DNA from: Petunia secreta
Taxonomy: Eukaryota > Streptophyta > Magnoliopsida > Solanales > Solanaceae
Reading direction: 5' to 3'
Assembly: GCA_029990175.1 (NCBI GenBank)
Contig: JARKIP010000011.1
Location: 28,494,001 to 28,558,000 of the forward strand
DNA length: 64,000 nt
Part shown: positions 56,001 through 64,000 of the stretch, piece by piece
Numbering within the stretch: the stretch's first letter is position 1
Layout of the letters: each line of letters starts with the position of its first letter
Notes under the pieces: model-generated
The model's input: only the letters and a program-made list of their open reading frames with translations
The model's database searches: none
Told to the model about the DNA's origin: nothing
Program-made: the position numbers and the translations under genes

Positions 56001-58099
56001 TGTTTCAAAGATTGTGCAGCGTCCCACTGATCTCCCTTCAAATATTCTTCAGGTATCAAACTCTTCTGATAGTTTCTTTTGTTTCATGAAGCTCAATCTT
56101 CTGACAATTGACATATTTACTTGCTACATTACAGGAGGATGGAGCAAGTTTTACGCCTTCCTCTGCAAGGCACAAAAGAGGGTGCAACTGCAAGAAATCA
56201 ATGTGTCAGAAAAAGTACTGTGAGTGCTATCAGGTACATTTTTCTCGGATACCATGCATTGCAAATCCTGTGATTTTTTCTCAATTATCTGAGTAAGTTT
56301 TTTTCCCTCTTCTTAATAGGCTAATGTTGGATGTTCCAACGGATGCCGTTGTGAAGGATGCAAAAATATCTATGGTGTGAAAGAAGGTATTATTAGTAAC
56401 ATACCTTTTTACCTGGTAACTTGGGTAGCTAAGTTTTTTCTTTTTAACTGGAGAAAAACAGCCTTATTATATCTTGAGCAGAGTGTTGCTTTGCCCGATG
56501 CTTTTGACATCGCTGCTGATATTTTTGTCCATGGTCTTTTTATGTACTCCAGTGTAGAGATTCCCATTCGGTACACGAGATGAGGTTTTTGAGATTACTT
56601 TAATAATGACTAGACTAAATGTGAAATATGTTTTATAATGTGCTTTTCTCGCAGTAAGTTAATTGTCAAAAATAACCATAGTAGTTGACCAATCTGAAGA
56701 TGTAAAATATGTTTTAATGTGCTTGTCTCACAGTGACTGGCCAATGGTTGACAACAAAAATGTTATGTGATGAGAACAAGATATGTTGCTTTGAACTTCC
56801 TAAAGATAGAAAATACCACATGGTTGGGCTTGGCTTAAGCAAAAGGTCTAGCCTTTTCTCATTGGTGCAAGCCCCCCCTAGGTTTAAGTCAGGTCTATCC
56901 TTTACTCAGACTAAACAAGAGAAAGAATTCTTATGCTTCCGAAGCATACTGTTAATAGTTAGTACAGCAGCATTCTCCATGTGACTATGTTTCTTATCAT
57001 GGTCTTGAGCTGCCTTCTTTTTTTCCTTTCTTTTCTTGGCCATTATGAAGCCCATTTTTTTTCTCTGTTCTCTTAGGTTTCCTTTTTTTTCTGTGTTTAG
57101 AGTACGGTAAAGAATTGGTGAACAAACATTGCATTACTGAGAGATTGGAGAGGTCAGTTGGGGAAAAGGTGGAAATGGTGACAGCTACAAGTGGATTATT
57201 GCAAAGTGATCCAAGTAATCGATGCAACTTAACTCCTCTGACACCTTCATTCCATTGCTCAGAGTAAGATCTTTGTGACTCTCAAAAACCACAAGTGCTT
57301 GATTTATATGATATTATTGATTTATTTCTACTTGCTAAAAAATGATCTTATTTCCCCTCTTACTGTGATGCCTGTATGCAACTCCAGCCGTGGGAAGAAT
57401 GCATCAAATTCTTGGTTTACTCCTGGAAAATACCTTTCTTTACCTGAATCTGGTCAAGCTATAACAGCAGCCTATGGGCTATCCCCAGGATCTCCTCGAA
57501 GTTCTACAAATCATGACATAAACCAGCAAACTGCTTGTGATATTCTGGATCTTGTAACCTTCGATCCGGATTTTAATATTAGCAATGCAAAATTAGCAAA
57601 TGAATTCTCTCCAGTGTTTCATGTGCCTAGCAATATGGTTGATCTTTCAGCTCTGTCAAAGTCACAAGATTGGGCAAGTAATTCAGGTGGTCAACTGTTT
57701 CCTCGAACTGTTCAATCCCAACCCACGCGTCCATCATGCTGGCGTAACTCACCAATGACCCCTATGACCCAGTTTGATGGCAGTGGAATGAATGCTTTGG
57801 AATCACTAGACTCTGATAAGAAGTCAAATGTGATCGAAGATGACACACCGGAAATACTAAAGGACTCGTCTGTACCACTCAGAGGCGTGAAAGTAAGCTC
57901 CCCAAATAAGAAGCGTGTTTCTCCACCTCATTGTCATTTAAATGAGGTCGGTTCTAGCTCATCTGGACGAGGCTTAACTAGCCGGAAGTTCATTTTGCAA
58001 GCTGTTCCTCTTTTCCCACCACTTACCCCATGTATTGGTTCCAAAGATGTTGCAGCTCATAATACAGATAATTGTCAAAAGGATAGCAGCAGCAAATAA
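50015..58099 (+). CDS. TCX: TSO1/TCX-like CXC-domain (CPP family) protein
   Basis: Spliced from 11 exons: 50015-50074, 51244-51398, 51505-52072, 52151-52300, 54981-55636, 55719-55793, 55866-56052, 56135-56233, 56320-56386, 57101-57263, 57388-58099. They total 2,892 nt, a 963-residue protein, with all phases matching. The start is MDSPQPKT. Near the N-terminus DSPVFTYISNLSPIQPVK is the TSO1/SOL-clade motif; IRRRCL lies at 319-324 and a basic KKKRKK stretch at 527-532 is a likely nuclear signal. Two cysteine-rich CXC motifs at 542-575 and 634-664 are joined by a linker with RNPLAFVSK; all expected Cys are present. Such proteins bind DNA through the CXC pair and act in MYB/DREAM-type complexes controlling cell division and floral meristems. 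It is longer than Arabidopsis TSO1 (about 700 residues). Exon edges are from reading, not RNA. Confidence 0.9.
52566..52703 (+). other. Possible cassette exon with in-frame stop, intron 4 of TCX gene
   Basis: A good acceptor (TTATTGTCAG|) precedes 52,566. In the phase left by exon 4 the frame is open (GSEDETRPTLDTNALSFKI) to TAG 52,701-52,703. Skipping it keeps the frame between exons 4 and 5, so I left it out of the main model. It may be a lost exon interrupted by later insertion or a regulated exon. Confidence 0.3.
53050..53500 (+). pseudogene. LINE reverse-transcriptase 3' remnant in TCX intron 4
   Basis: Broken translation gives IKMKDTFYNTVIRPIMFYGS, then CRC-GRCVVIQD-type codons and RLKWFGHVLHRPPDTFVSRC. 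This is the conserved C-terminal stretch (KFYRTxIRPAMLYG, LRWFGHV) found in plant RTE/L1-like LINE ORF2 and captured fragments. Several stops; dead. It helps explain the 2.7-kb intron. Confidence 0.7.
53539..54085. mobile_element. MITE-like element in TCX intron 4
   Basis: The left end GCCTGCTTTTCAAGCTTTAA and the right end (inverse) GCCTATTTGGCCAAGCTTTT form imperfect inverted termini about 547 bp apart. Internally it has AAAAGTGCTTTT and GTTTGTGTTTGG motifs common in a widespread eudicot MITE family. I did not find a clean target duplication. Confidence 0.4.
55637..55718 (+). other. GC-AG intron in the TCX gene
   Basis: The donor is AAAAG|GCAAGC rather than GT, with acceptor TAATTTAG|. GC-AG introns are a minor class in plants and usually have a strong AG|GCAAG context, as here. 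Frame and conserved residues on both sides (KKKR, then KKPPDANDVDGCKRC) require this placement. Confidence 0.8.
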
Positions 58100-59579
58100 C
58101 TAACACTACAGGTGAGAAATGTTGATTCTCTTCAATTATGGTGCAACACCAAAATACAGAGCTAAGGAGCTGGGTCAGCTATTTAGCTTCTTCCTTTGAC
58201 ATATGGAAACTTGTGCTAAGGGGTCTCACCAGAAGGCGGCTTCTACGGGCATGAGAAACTCCTTCAAACTCGTGAAGATTAATTAGTCAAAGAACTAGGT
58301 TTGTTATAGAACAAAAGACATTTTTAAGATTTGAACATATCCTTGCATGAATAATGTTATCTCATAGGGAAAGGCAGGTGCAGCTTGGTTTCACTGTGAA
58401 CACTGCGAAGATGGTAGACAAATCCGTAGGTTCCTCTTGCCTACGTATAAGGAACTCTGTGATCTCGTTTGAAATCCTATAATTTAGATAAAATGAACAA
58501 AATTTAAATATTCTTTGTTGCTTATCATCTAGAGGACCCCGTATTACTTTGAACTAGATTTTAGATTCTTTGCTTGGCTTATTTGCTGCCAAGCACAATA
58601 AATTGTTTTCTCATGTTGTATTTTATGTCGAAAGAGCAGTGTACTCTTAAGAATGATTACAAAGCCAAAGTCCCTAGTTCACAAATATGCAATTTACTTC
58701 CTCTTTACTTATTTCTGTAGCTCTTGCTTTTCCATGTCGCTTGTCAATGGCCTTCTTCTCACTCCAAAGCCCTCCTTTGGTAGCTAATCTTTTAAAATGA
58801 TCTTTCCTTGTTTATATGACTAGCTTATTATTTTGGAGTGCTGGTTGCATTTTAAGATCAAATAATAATATTGAGTTGCATGTCTTTTCATCTTAGGTTC
58901 TGTTAAGGTGGTCATAACTTCTTATTATAACTTTGGCAACATCACTTGATCTATCTACTTACCTCACTAAAGCTCAAGTGATTATTTATCAACCCACGAT
59001 CTCGTGTTCTTAAGGGTGTTCATGGGTTGGTTAGATCGGGTTTTCATTAAAATTAAAATCAAACCAAATATATCGGTTTGGTTGGTTTCGATTTTAGCGG
59101 TTTGGTTGGGTTTTTTCGATCTTATTTTTTAATCACGTGAATTATATATTTAATTTATCTTTGCTAGAGTTGTCGAATAATATTTGAAATATCTATTTAT
59201 ATTTAGTAAAAGTTGAGCAAATTGACGCATATGTGATATATTAAAGTATCCTTATGAGACTTTCTTTTTTCCCAATACACGATAATTAATTTTAAATCTG
59301 TTTGGTTTTGGAAGAGGAATGTGAAGTAGTGTGAATGGAAAATGGATGAAAAATGAAAAGTTCCTAAAGGAACTTGTCCCTCATTGATAGAATTAAATTA
59401 CTTATTAAATATTAATATTTTATTTGGGCTGTTTTCATAACGAAATAAAAACTAGACTACCGATGTAAATGTTTTTCCCGAAGGGCGGTTGGTAATGATC
59501 GGCTATTGTAACGTAAAAAATTCGCGTAGGGGCCTGTTTGGCGCGCTAATTGATTTGTAGCCGTCAAAAATAAATTCGC
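58100..59579. other. 3' flank and intergenic region after the TCX gene
   Basis: No gene seen. The first few hundred bases are probably 3' UTR; CTACAG|GTGAGAAATG at about 58,111 might be a further splice donor in it. A candidate poly(A) signal AATAAATTG lies near 58,599. From about 59,009 the sequence TTAAGGGTGTTCATGGGTTGG, then repeated GGTTTGGTTGG, looks like the end of another hAT-like element (no partner end found). Confidence 0.5.
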
Positions 59580-59872
59580 TGAGAAATAGCCTTCTCCGAA
59601 CAAGTCCCAGTATAAATACTGGAAAGCTTCAGTAAACTAACCCCAGTATAAAAGACTGGGGCTTTGAACAAAATAAACAAGTTTTGTTCAAAGCCTCATT
59701 ATTTTGTAATGGGACTTTGTATAAAGCTTCAGTCCCATAACAAAATACTTGGGCTTTGAACAAGTTTTGTGTTTTGTTCAAAGCCCCAGTATTTTATTAT
59801 GGGACTAGTCTGGGGTGTTTTTCCAACGCTAATGGAGCATAAGTGTGCGCGCAAATTTTTGGCTATTTCTCA
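59580..59872. repeat. Foldback element with two hairpins
   Basis: Outer inverted repeat TGAGAAATAGCC (59,580-59,591) and GGCTATTTCTCA (59,861-59,872). Inside lie hairpin 1 (arms GCTTTGAACAAAA at 59,661 and TTTTGTTCAAAGC at 59,682) and hairpin 2 (arms 59,731-59,763 and 59,774-59,806, 31 of 33 paired, 10-base loop). No coding capacity. Probably a repeat-derived foldback; small-RNA production is possible. Confidence 0.7.
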
Positions 59873-59964
59873 ATGAATTTTGAAACGGTGGATAAAACTC
59901 TTTGAGTGCGTCCAAAAATGGCTATGCATCAAAATTTCCCTATTGTAAGTTTGTACCGTTTTGC

Positions 59965-60409
59965 TGAAGGTTGTTTCTCATGAACAGTCACCTAGAAGAC
60001 TATCTTTCATGAACAACCACTTAATTCAAAACGAAAAGACACCTTCATGCATTTACAAATCAGAATTCTGTGGCTATAATACATGCCTATCCTTACAGAT
60101 TTTCCTTACGAAAATTTCGGCATACTCATTTCTTTCTACATGTGTTTTAAAAAGCAAAAGCTTGCATAAGTGTGATAAGCAACCGTTGATTAGTTCGCTA
60201 GCACACCAGCGTTTGATGTATCGCTACACCGGTGACGGTAAATCCGTTCTATCCTGGGAGAAAATAATCCGTAACCTCGTGTACTTGGGGGGATTAAGTT
60301 CCTTAAGAAGATGCTGTGAAGTCAGTAGGCTCGGATTTCAATGGTCGTTCTTCTCCTTTATTATTTTCATTTTATTTCAGATTATTATTCAAATATTATT
60401 TTCCTAACA
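59965..60409 (+). repeat. Probable 5' LTR of the right-edge Copia element
   Basis: It begins TGAAGGTTGTTTCTCATG and ends CCTAACA at about 60,409, followed by ATCATAAGGAACTT where a primer site is expected but degraded. The end was chosen from the TG...CA rule and is uncertain. Confidence 0.5.
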
Positions 60410-60457
60410 ATCATAAGGAACTTAATACTTTTGATTTTGAATAATAATCTGTGCTTG

Positions 60458-60795
60458 GAGATTAAAACTTTGCGGTTTTCTACTCCCGTTTTGGAGATTA
60501 AAACCTTCATGATTTTCTACTCCCGCTTAGAGATTAAAGCCTTTGTGATTTTCTACTCCCATTTTGGAGATTAAAACCTTCGAGGTTTTCTACTCTCGCT
60601 TGGAGATTAGAGCCTTTGTGATTTTCTACGCCCCATACTTGTTATTCGGTTTGAAGATTAAACATTTCACCGTTTAACAAATCTGGTTGTGTCGGTTTGA
60701 AGATTAAAAACTTCACCATTTAATAAATCTGCTTGTGTTTATCTTTCGGTTTGAAGATTAAAAACTTCACCGGTTGGTAATTCTAGTTGTGTCAT
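60458..60795. repeat. Two tandem repeat families in the Copia leader
   Basis: First, five copies of a 36-37-bp unit starting GAGATTAAAAC and containing TTTTCTACTCCC (60,458-60,641). Then three copies of a unit of about 45 bp starting GGTTTGAAGATTAAA and containing CTTCACC (60,648-60,795). They lie between LTR and gag. Confidence 0.8.
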
Positions 60796-60799
60796 TTTT

Positions 60800-61612
60800 G
60801 GCAGAAATGGAAAAACGACGTGGATACTACTATTCATGCTACCACAGTTCCTGGTGCTGCCGGTCCAAGCCGTCCTGCGACTATAACGGCAATGCCACCA
60901 ACAGAAAAGCCATAAAAATTTTCTGGTCTTAATTTTAAGAGATGATAGCAAAAGATGTTCTTTTATCTGACCACTTTAAGCCAAACCTGAAAATGAGTGT
61001 TTCCTTATGATTGAGGCTTGAAAGTATTCTGACATCCTGTGTAAGAATTACATTCTTAGTGGACTGGAAGATAACTTTTACAACGTTTATAATAACGTTG
61101 AGACGTCAAAGGAATTGTGGAATGCACTTGAAAAGAAATACAAGACTGAAGATGCTGGTTTGAAGAAATTTGCGGCCGCCAAATTTCTGGACTACAAGAT
61201 AGTGGACAACAAATCAGTTATGTCCCAATTCCAAGAGCTTCAAGTCATTATTCACGATCTCCTTACTGAAGGTTTGTTCATCAATGAAGCGTTTCAAGTT
61301 GTGGCTATGATTGAAAAGTTTCCATCTTTGTGGAAGGACTTTAAAAGCTACTTGAAACACAATCGCAAGGAGATGATGCTTGAAGATCTGATTGCCCATT
61401 TGAGAATTGAGGAGGACAATAAGTCTGCTAAAAAGAAGGCTTGTGGGAGTACAACAATAGTGGGAGAAAATATTGTTGAGCATACTCCAAATAAAAATAA
61501 GAGAAATAAGCCTTCTGGAGGGAAGAACAACCCAAGTAAGAAAAAGTTCAAGAGTAATTGCTTCAACTGTGGCAAAGCTGGACATAAGTCCACAGACTGT
61601 CGTGCTCCTTAA
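60800..61612 (+). pseudogene. Copia gag, broken N-terminus, intact C-terminal ORF
   Basis: The N-terminal part near 60,845-61,110 reads PGAAGPSRPATITAMPPTEK and a KMFFYLTTL segment but is interrupted by stops. From 61,115 it is open for 165 codons: LWNALEKKYKTEDAGLKKFA, FQELQVIIHDLLTEG, MIEKFPSLWKDFKSYLKH, a Lys-rich stretch, and a CCHC zinc knuckle CFNCGKAGHKSTDC. The core is the UBN2-type gag of Copia elements. Gag would package RNA through the zinc knuckle. It ends in TAA 61,610-61,612, just before the expected protease region. Confidence 0.85.
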
Positions 61613-63215
61613 AAGGATAAGGATAAGAAATAGAAAGGGGCTCAAGCAAACATGGTTGAAGAGAACATGCTTTCCCAAGGAGCTCAAGACATTGATTGTG
61701 TGTCATGATTTCCGAATGCAATTTGATTGGAAATCAAAAGGAATGGTGGATCTATTCCAGTCACACCTGCCATGTTTGTGCTGTTAAAGAAGCCTTTGCG
61801 CCTTATGCTCCCGCTGGAAATAACGAGACGCTCTCCTTGGGAAACTCTGCAATGGCCAAGATTGAAGGATATGGAAAAATATTTCTGAAGATGACTTCTG
61901 GCAAGGTTGTGACTCTGAACAACGTCCTTCATGTTCCTGAAATAAGGAAGAATTTAGTGTCTTTCGCACTTCTCGTTAAGAACGGGTTTAAGTGTATGTT
62001 TGTATCTGATAAAGTTGTACTAAGTAAGAATGAGATGTTTGTAGGAAAAGGTTACCTAACTGAGATCCTTTTCAAACTCCATGTAATGGTCATTGATAAT
62101 AATAAAATTATTACTTATTTTTACTTACTTGAGACAAATAATTTATGGCATTCTCGTTTGGGACATGCCAACTATAAGACCTTGTGCAAAATGATCAATT
62201 TGGAAGTATTGCCTAAGTTTGAATGTGACAACAAAAATTGTCAAGTATGTGTTGAGTCAAATTATGCTAAACATCCTTACAAATCAATTGAAAGGAGTTC
62301 TGAACCTTTAGACTTAATACATAAAGATATTTGTGATATGAAGTCGACACCATCTCGTAGTGGTAAAAAGTATTTCATGACTTTTACGACAACATTACAC
62401 GGTATTGCTATGTTTAGTTACTTAATAGTAAAGATGAAGCAATAAACGCATTCAAGAAATACAAAAGTGAAGTTGAAACACAACTTGGCAAAAAGATCAA
62501 AATAATAAGAAGTGATTGGGGTGGTGAATACGAATTTCCTTTTGAAGAAATTTATTTGGAATATGGCATTATTCACCAAAAAACTTCCTCGTACACTCCT
62601 CAATCCAATGGGATTGCGGAAAAGAAAAATCGATCATCAAAGGAGACGATGAATGCCTTAATGATAAGTTCGGGTGTACCTCAGAACTTGTAGGGGGAAG
62701 CCATACTTACGGCTAATCAAATACTCAATCGAGTGCCCCACAGTAAAACACTTGCCATTCCATATGAAAAATAGAAAAGAAGAAAACCCAACTTGAATTA
62801 TTTCAAAGCGGGGGTGTTTAGCAAAAGTGCAAGTTTCTAAACCCAAAAGGGTAAAGATAGGACCTAAAACTGTTGATTGTGTTTTCATTAGATACGCAAC
62901 CAATAGTAAAGCACATTGATTTCTTGTTTACAAATCAGAAATTCCAACATTCATAAAAATACGGTAATAGAATCTGATAATGCTGAATTCTTTGAAAATA
63001 TATTTCTGTATAAAAAGGAATGCGAGTTGAGTGGTGAAGGATCCAAACGACCTCGGGAAGAAGCTAAAGAAAGTACACCAAATAATGAAGAACCAAGACG
63101 TAGCAAGCGTCAAAAGACATCTATTTCATTTGGAGATGATTTTGTGACTTTCTTATTGGAAAATGAGCCTCGAACATTAAAAGAAGCCATATCTTCTTCT
63201 GAATCGCCATTTTGA
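61613..63215 (+). pseudogene. Copia protease and integrase region, broken
   Basis: Open at 61,696-62,445. The protease motif reads WWIYSSHTCHVC, so the catalytic Asp of the usual D-S-G triplet is Tyr and the Gly is Ser: inactive. Then come YAPAGNNETLSLGNSAMAKI, a GAG-pre-integrase segment (LWHSRLGHANYKTLCKMI, with CQVCVESNYAKHPY) and the integrase core start (DLIHKDICDMKST). Around 62,440 the frame is lost. Further core fragments (IIRSDWGGEYEFPFEEI, YTPQSNGIAEKKNR near 62,600) follow, then stops, then an open linker piece at 62,916-63,215 (RSKRQKTSISFGDDF). Confidence 0.85.
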
Positions 63216-64000
63216 AAAGAGGCAGTCAATAGTGAGATAGAATCTATTTTGAACAACCATACTTGGGAGTTGGTTAATCTTCCTCATGGCAACAAACCGT
63301 TAGGTTCTAAATGGATTTTCAAAAGGAAAATAAAAGATGATGGCACTATTGACAAGTATAAGGCAAAACTTGTTGTCAAAGGCTATAGACAACGAGAGGG
63401 CCTAGACTACTTTGACACACACTCGCCTATAACAAGGATTATATCCATACAGATATTAGTAGCGCTGGCTGCCATATATGGTCTTGAAATCCATCAAATG
63501 GACTTTAAGACCGCTTTATTAAATGGAGATTTGGATGAAGAAATCAACATGGAACAACTTGAAGGGTTTGTGGGTCCTGGAAATGAAAAGAAGGCGTGTA
63601 GATTTGTTAAGTCTCTTTATGGACTAAAACAAGCACCCAAACAATGACGTGTTAAATTTTACCATACTATGTTATCAAATGGGTTTAAGATTAATGAGTG
63701 TGATAAATGTGTTTACATTAAGAACACTCCAAATCAATTGGTCATTGTTTGTTTGTATGTGGATGACATGTTGATAATGAGTAACGACATTGCAAACATA
63801 AATGCAACTAAGCGTATGCTAGCTAGCAAGTTTGATTTGAAAGACTTAGGAGTTGCCGACTTAATATTGGGTATTAAGATCAATAAGACTCTTCAAGATC
63901 TGGCTTTGTCTCAGTCTCATTACATTCAAAATGTGTTTGAAAGATTCAAGTACTTGGATTTCAAAGTTGTAAAGACTCTAATTGATATGAGCCTGCTACT
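63216..64000 (+). pseudogene. Copia reverse transcriptase, partial at window edge
   Basis: The open piece 63,249-63,647 has NNHTWELVNLPHGNKPLGSK, YKAKLVVKGYRQREGLDYFD, IHQMDFKTALLNGDLDEEI and VKSLYGLKQAPKQ, followed by TGA where Trp is expected. Beyond the stop the same frame continues: VCLYVDDMLIMSN (active site YVDD near 63,757), FDLKDLGVADLILGIKI and SQSHYIQNVFERF up to the window end. The single stop means the enzyme cannot be made as one chain. Confidence 0.88.

Larger units (their letters stand above)
59965..64000 (+). mobile_element. Decayed Copia element, plus strand, cut by the right edge
   Basis: From left to right: LTR-like segment, leader with tandem repeats, gag, protease, integrase, RT. 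Its strand and family differ from the SIRE-like copies on the left (gag with a UBN2-type core and CCHC finger, no visible env-like ORF). Stops and frameshifts occur in gag, integrase and RT. RNase H and the 3' LTR would lie beyond base 64,000. Confidence 0.85.

Noticed and set aside
55814..56223. Plus-strand ORFs at 55,814-56,089 and 55,963-56,223 as separate genes
   Set aside because: Shadows in other frames over TCX exons 7 and 8 and the introns between; the true frame encodes the CXC motifs.
59009..59130. hAT-like terminus (TTAAGGGTGTTCATGGG, GGTTTGG repeats)
   Set aside because: No partner end or target duplication could be found in the window, so not reported as an element.

Overview
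This window is a plant nuclear DNA segment, most likely from a eudicot of the nightshade family (Solanaceae). The evidence is spliceosomal introns, plant-only LTR-retrotransposon lineages (Ogre/Tat with a second RNase H, SIRE/Maximus-like Copia with a 3' env-like ORF), hAT elements with BED zinc fingers, and one gene of the TSO1/TCX (CPP) family. The family-level assignment is inference from the style of the repeats. I see no rRNA, tRNA or CRISPR, and only one host gene.

Layout. (1) 1-18,127: head-to-tail array of a chimeric unit. Each unit joins a decayed plus-strand 'putative gypsy-type transposon' ORF region (2,725-4,886 and 9,181-11,341) to a minus-strand SIRE-like Copia piece (LTR, env-like ORF, RNase H, part of RT). 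The period is 6,456 bp, or 6,867 bp for the unit that keeps a full 1,000-bp LTR. The array runs off the left edge. The rightmost Copia copy extends into integrase. (2) 18,128-19,333: remnant that probably continues the plus-strand element, with a 47-bp minisatellite. (3) about 19,400-46,074: a decayed minus-strand Gypsy gag/protease region, split by a hAT element (19,868-44,592, 8-bp target duplication ATCACGAT). The hAT is itself split by a complete Ogre/Tat-type Gypsy element (22,391-44,190, 5-bp target duplication ACGTC, two 3,996-bp LTRs). (4) 46,075-48,850: fragments of Copia elements, a short TRIM-like LTR and a 191-bp hAT-type MITE. (5) 49,815-58,099: the host gene, reconstructed here as 11 exons coding 963 residues with two cysteine-rich CXC motifs; one intron is of GC-AG type and one holds LINE and MITE debris. 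(6) 58,100-59,964: intergenic, with a strong foldback structure. (7) 59,965-64,000: a decayed plus-strand Copia element running off the right edge.

How the parts work together. The Ogre/Tat element looks recent and possibly competent. It has intact ORF1, gag-protease and RT-RNase H-aRNase H-integrase frames, a tRNA primer site, a polypurine tract and almost identical LTRs. Its protease and RT frames join in phase across a predicted 191-bp intron, which would set the gag:pol ratio by splicing. Its 3' UTR holds a 77-bp tandem array of the kind known to seed satellite DNA. The host gene encodes a probable nuclear DNA-binding regulator of cell division, and a canonical E2F site lies about 190 bp upstream of its start. 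Everything else is dead or non-autonomous mobile DNA.
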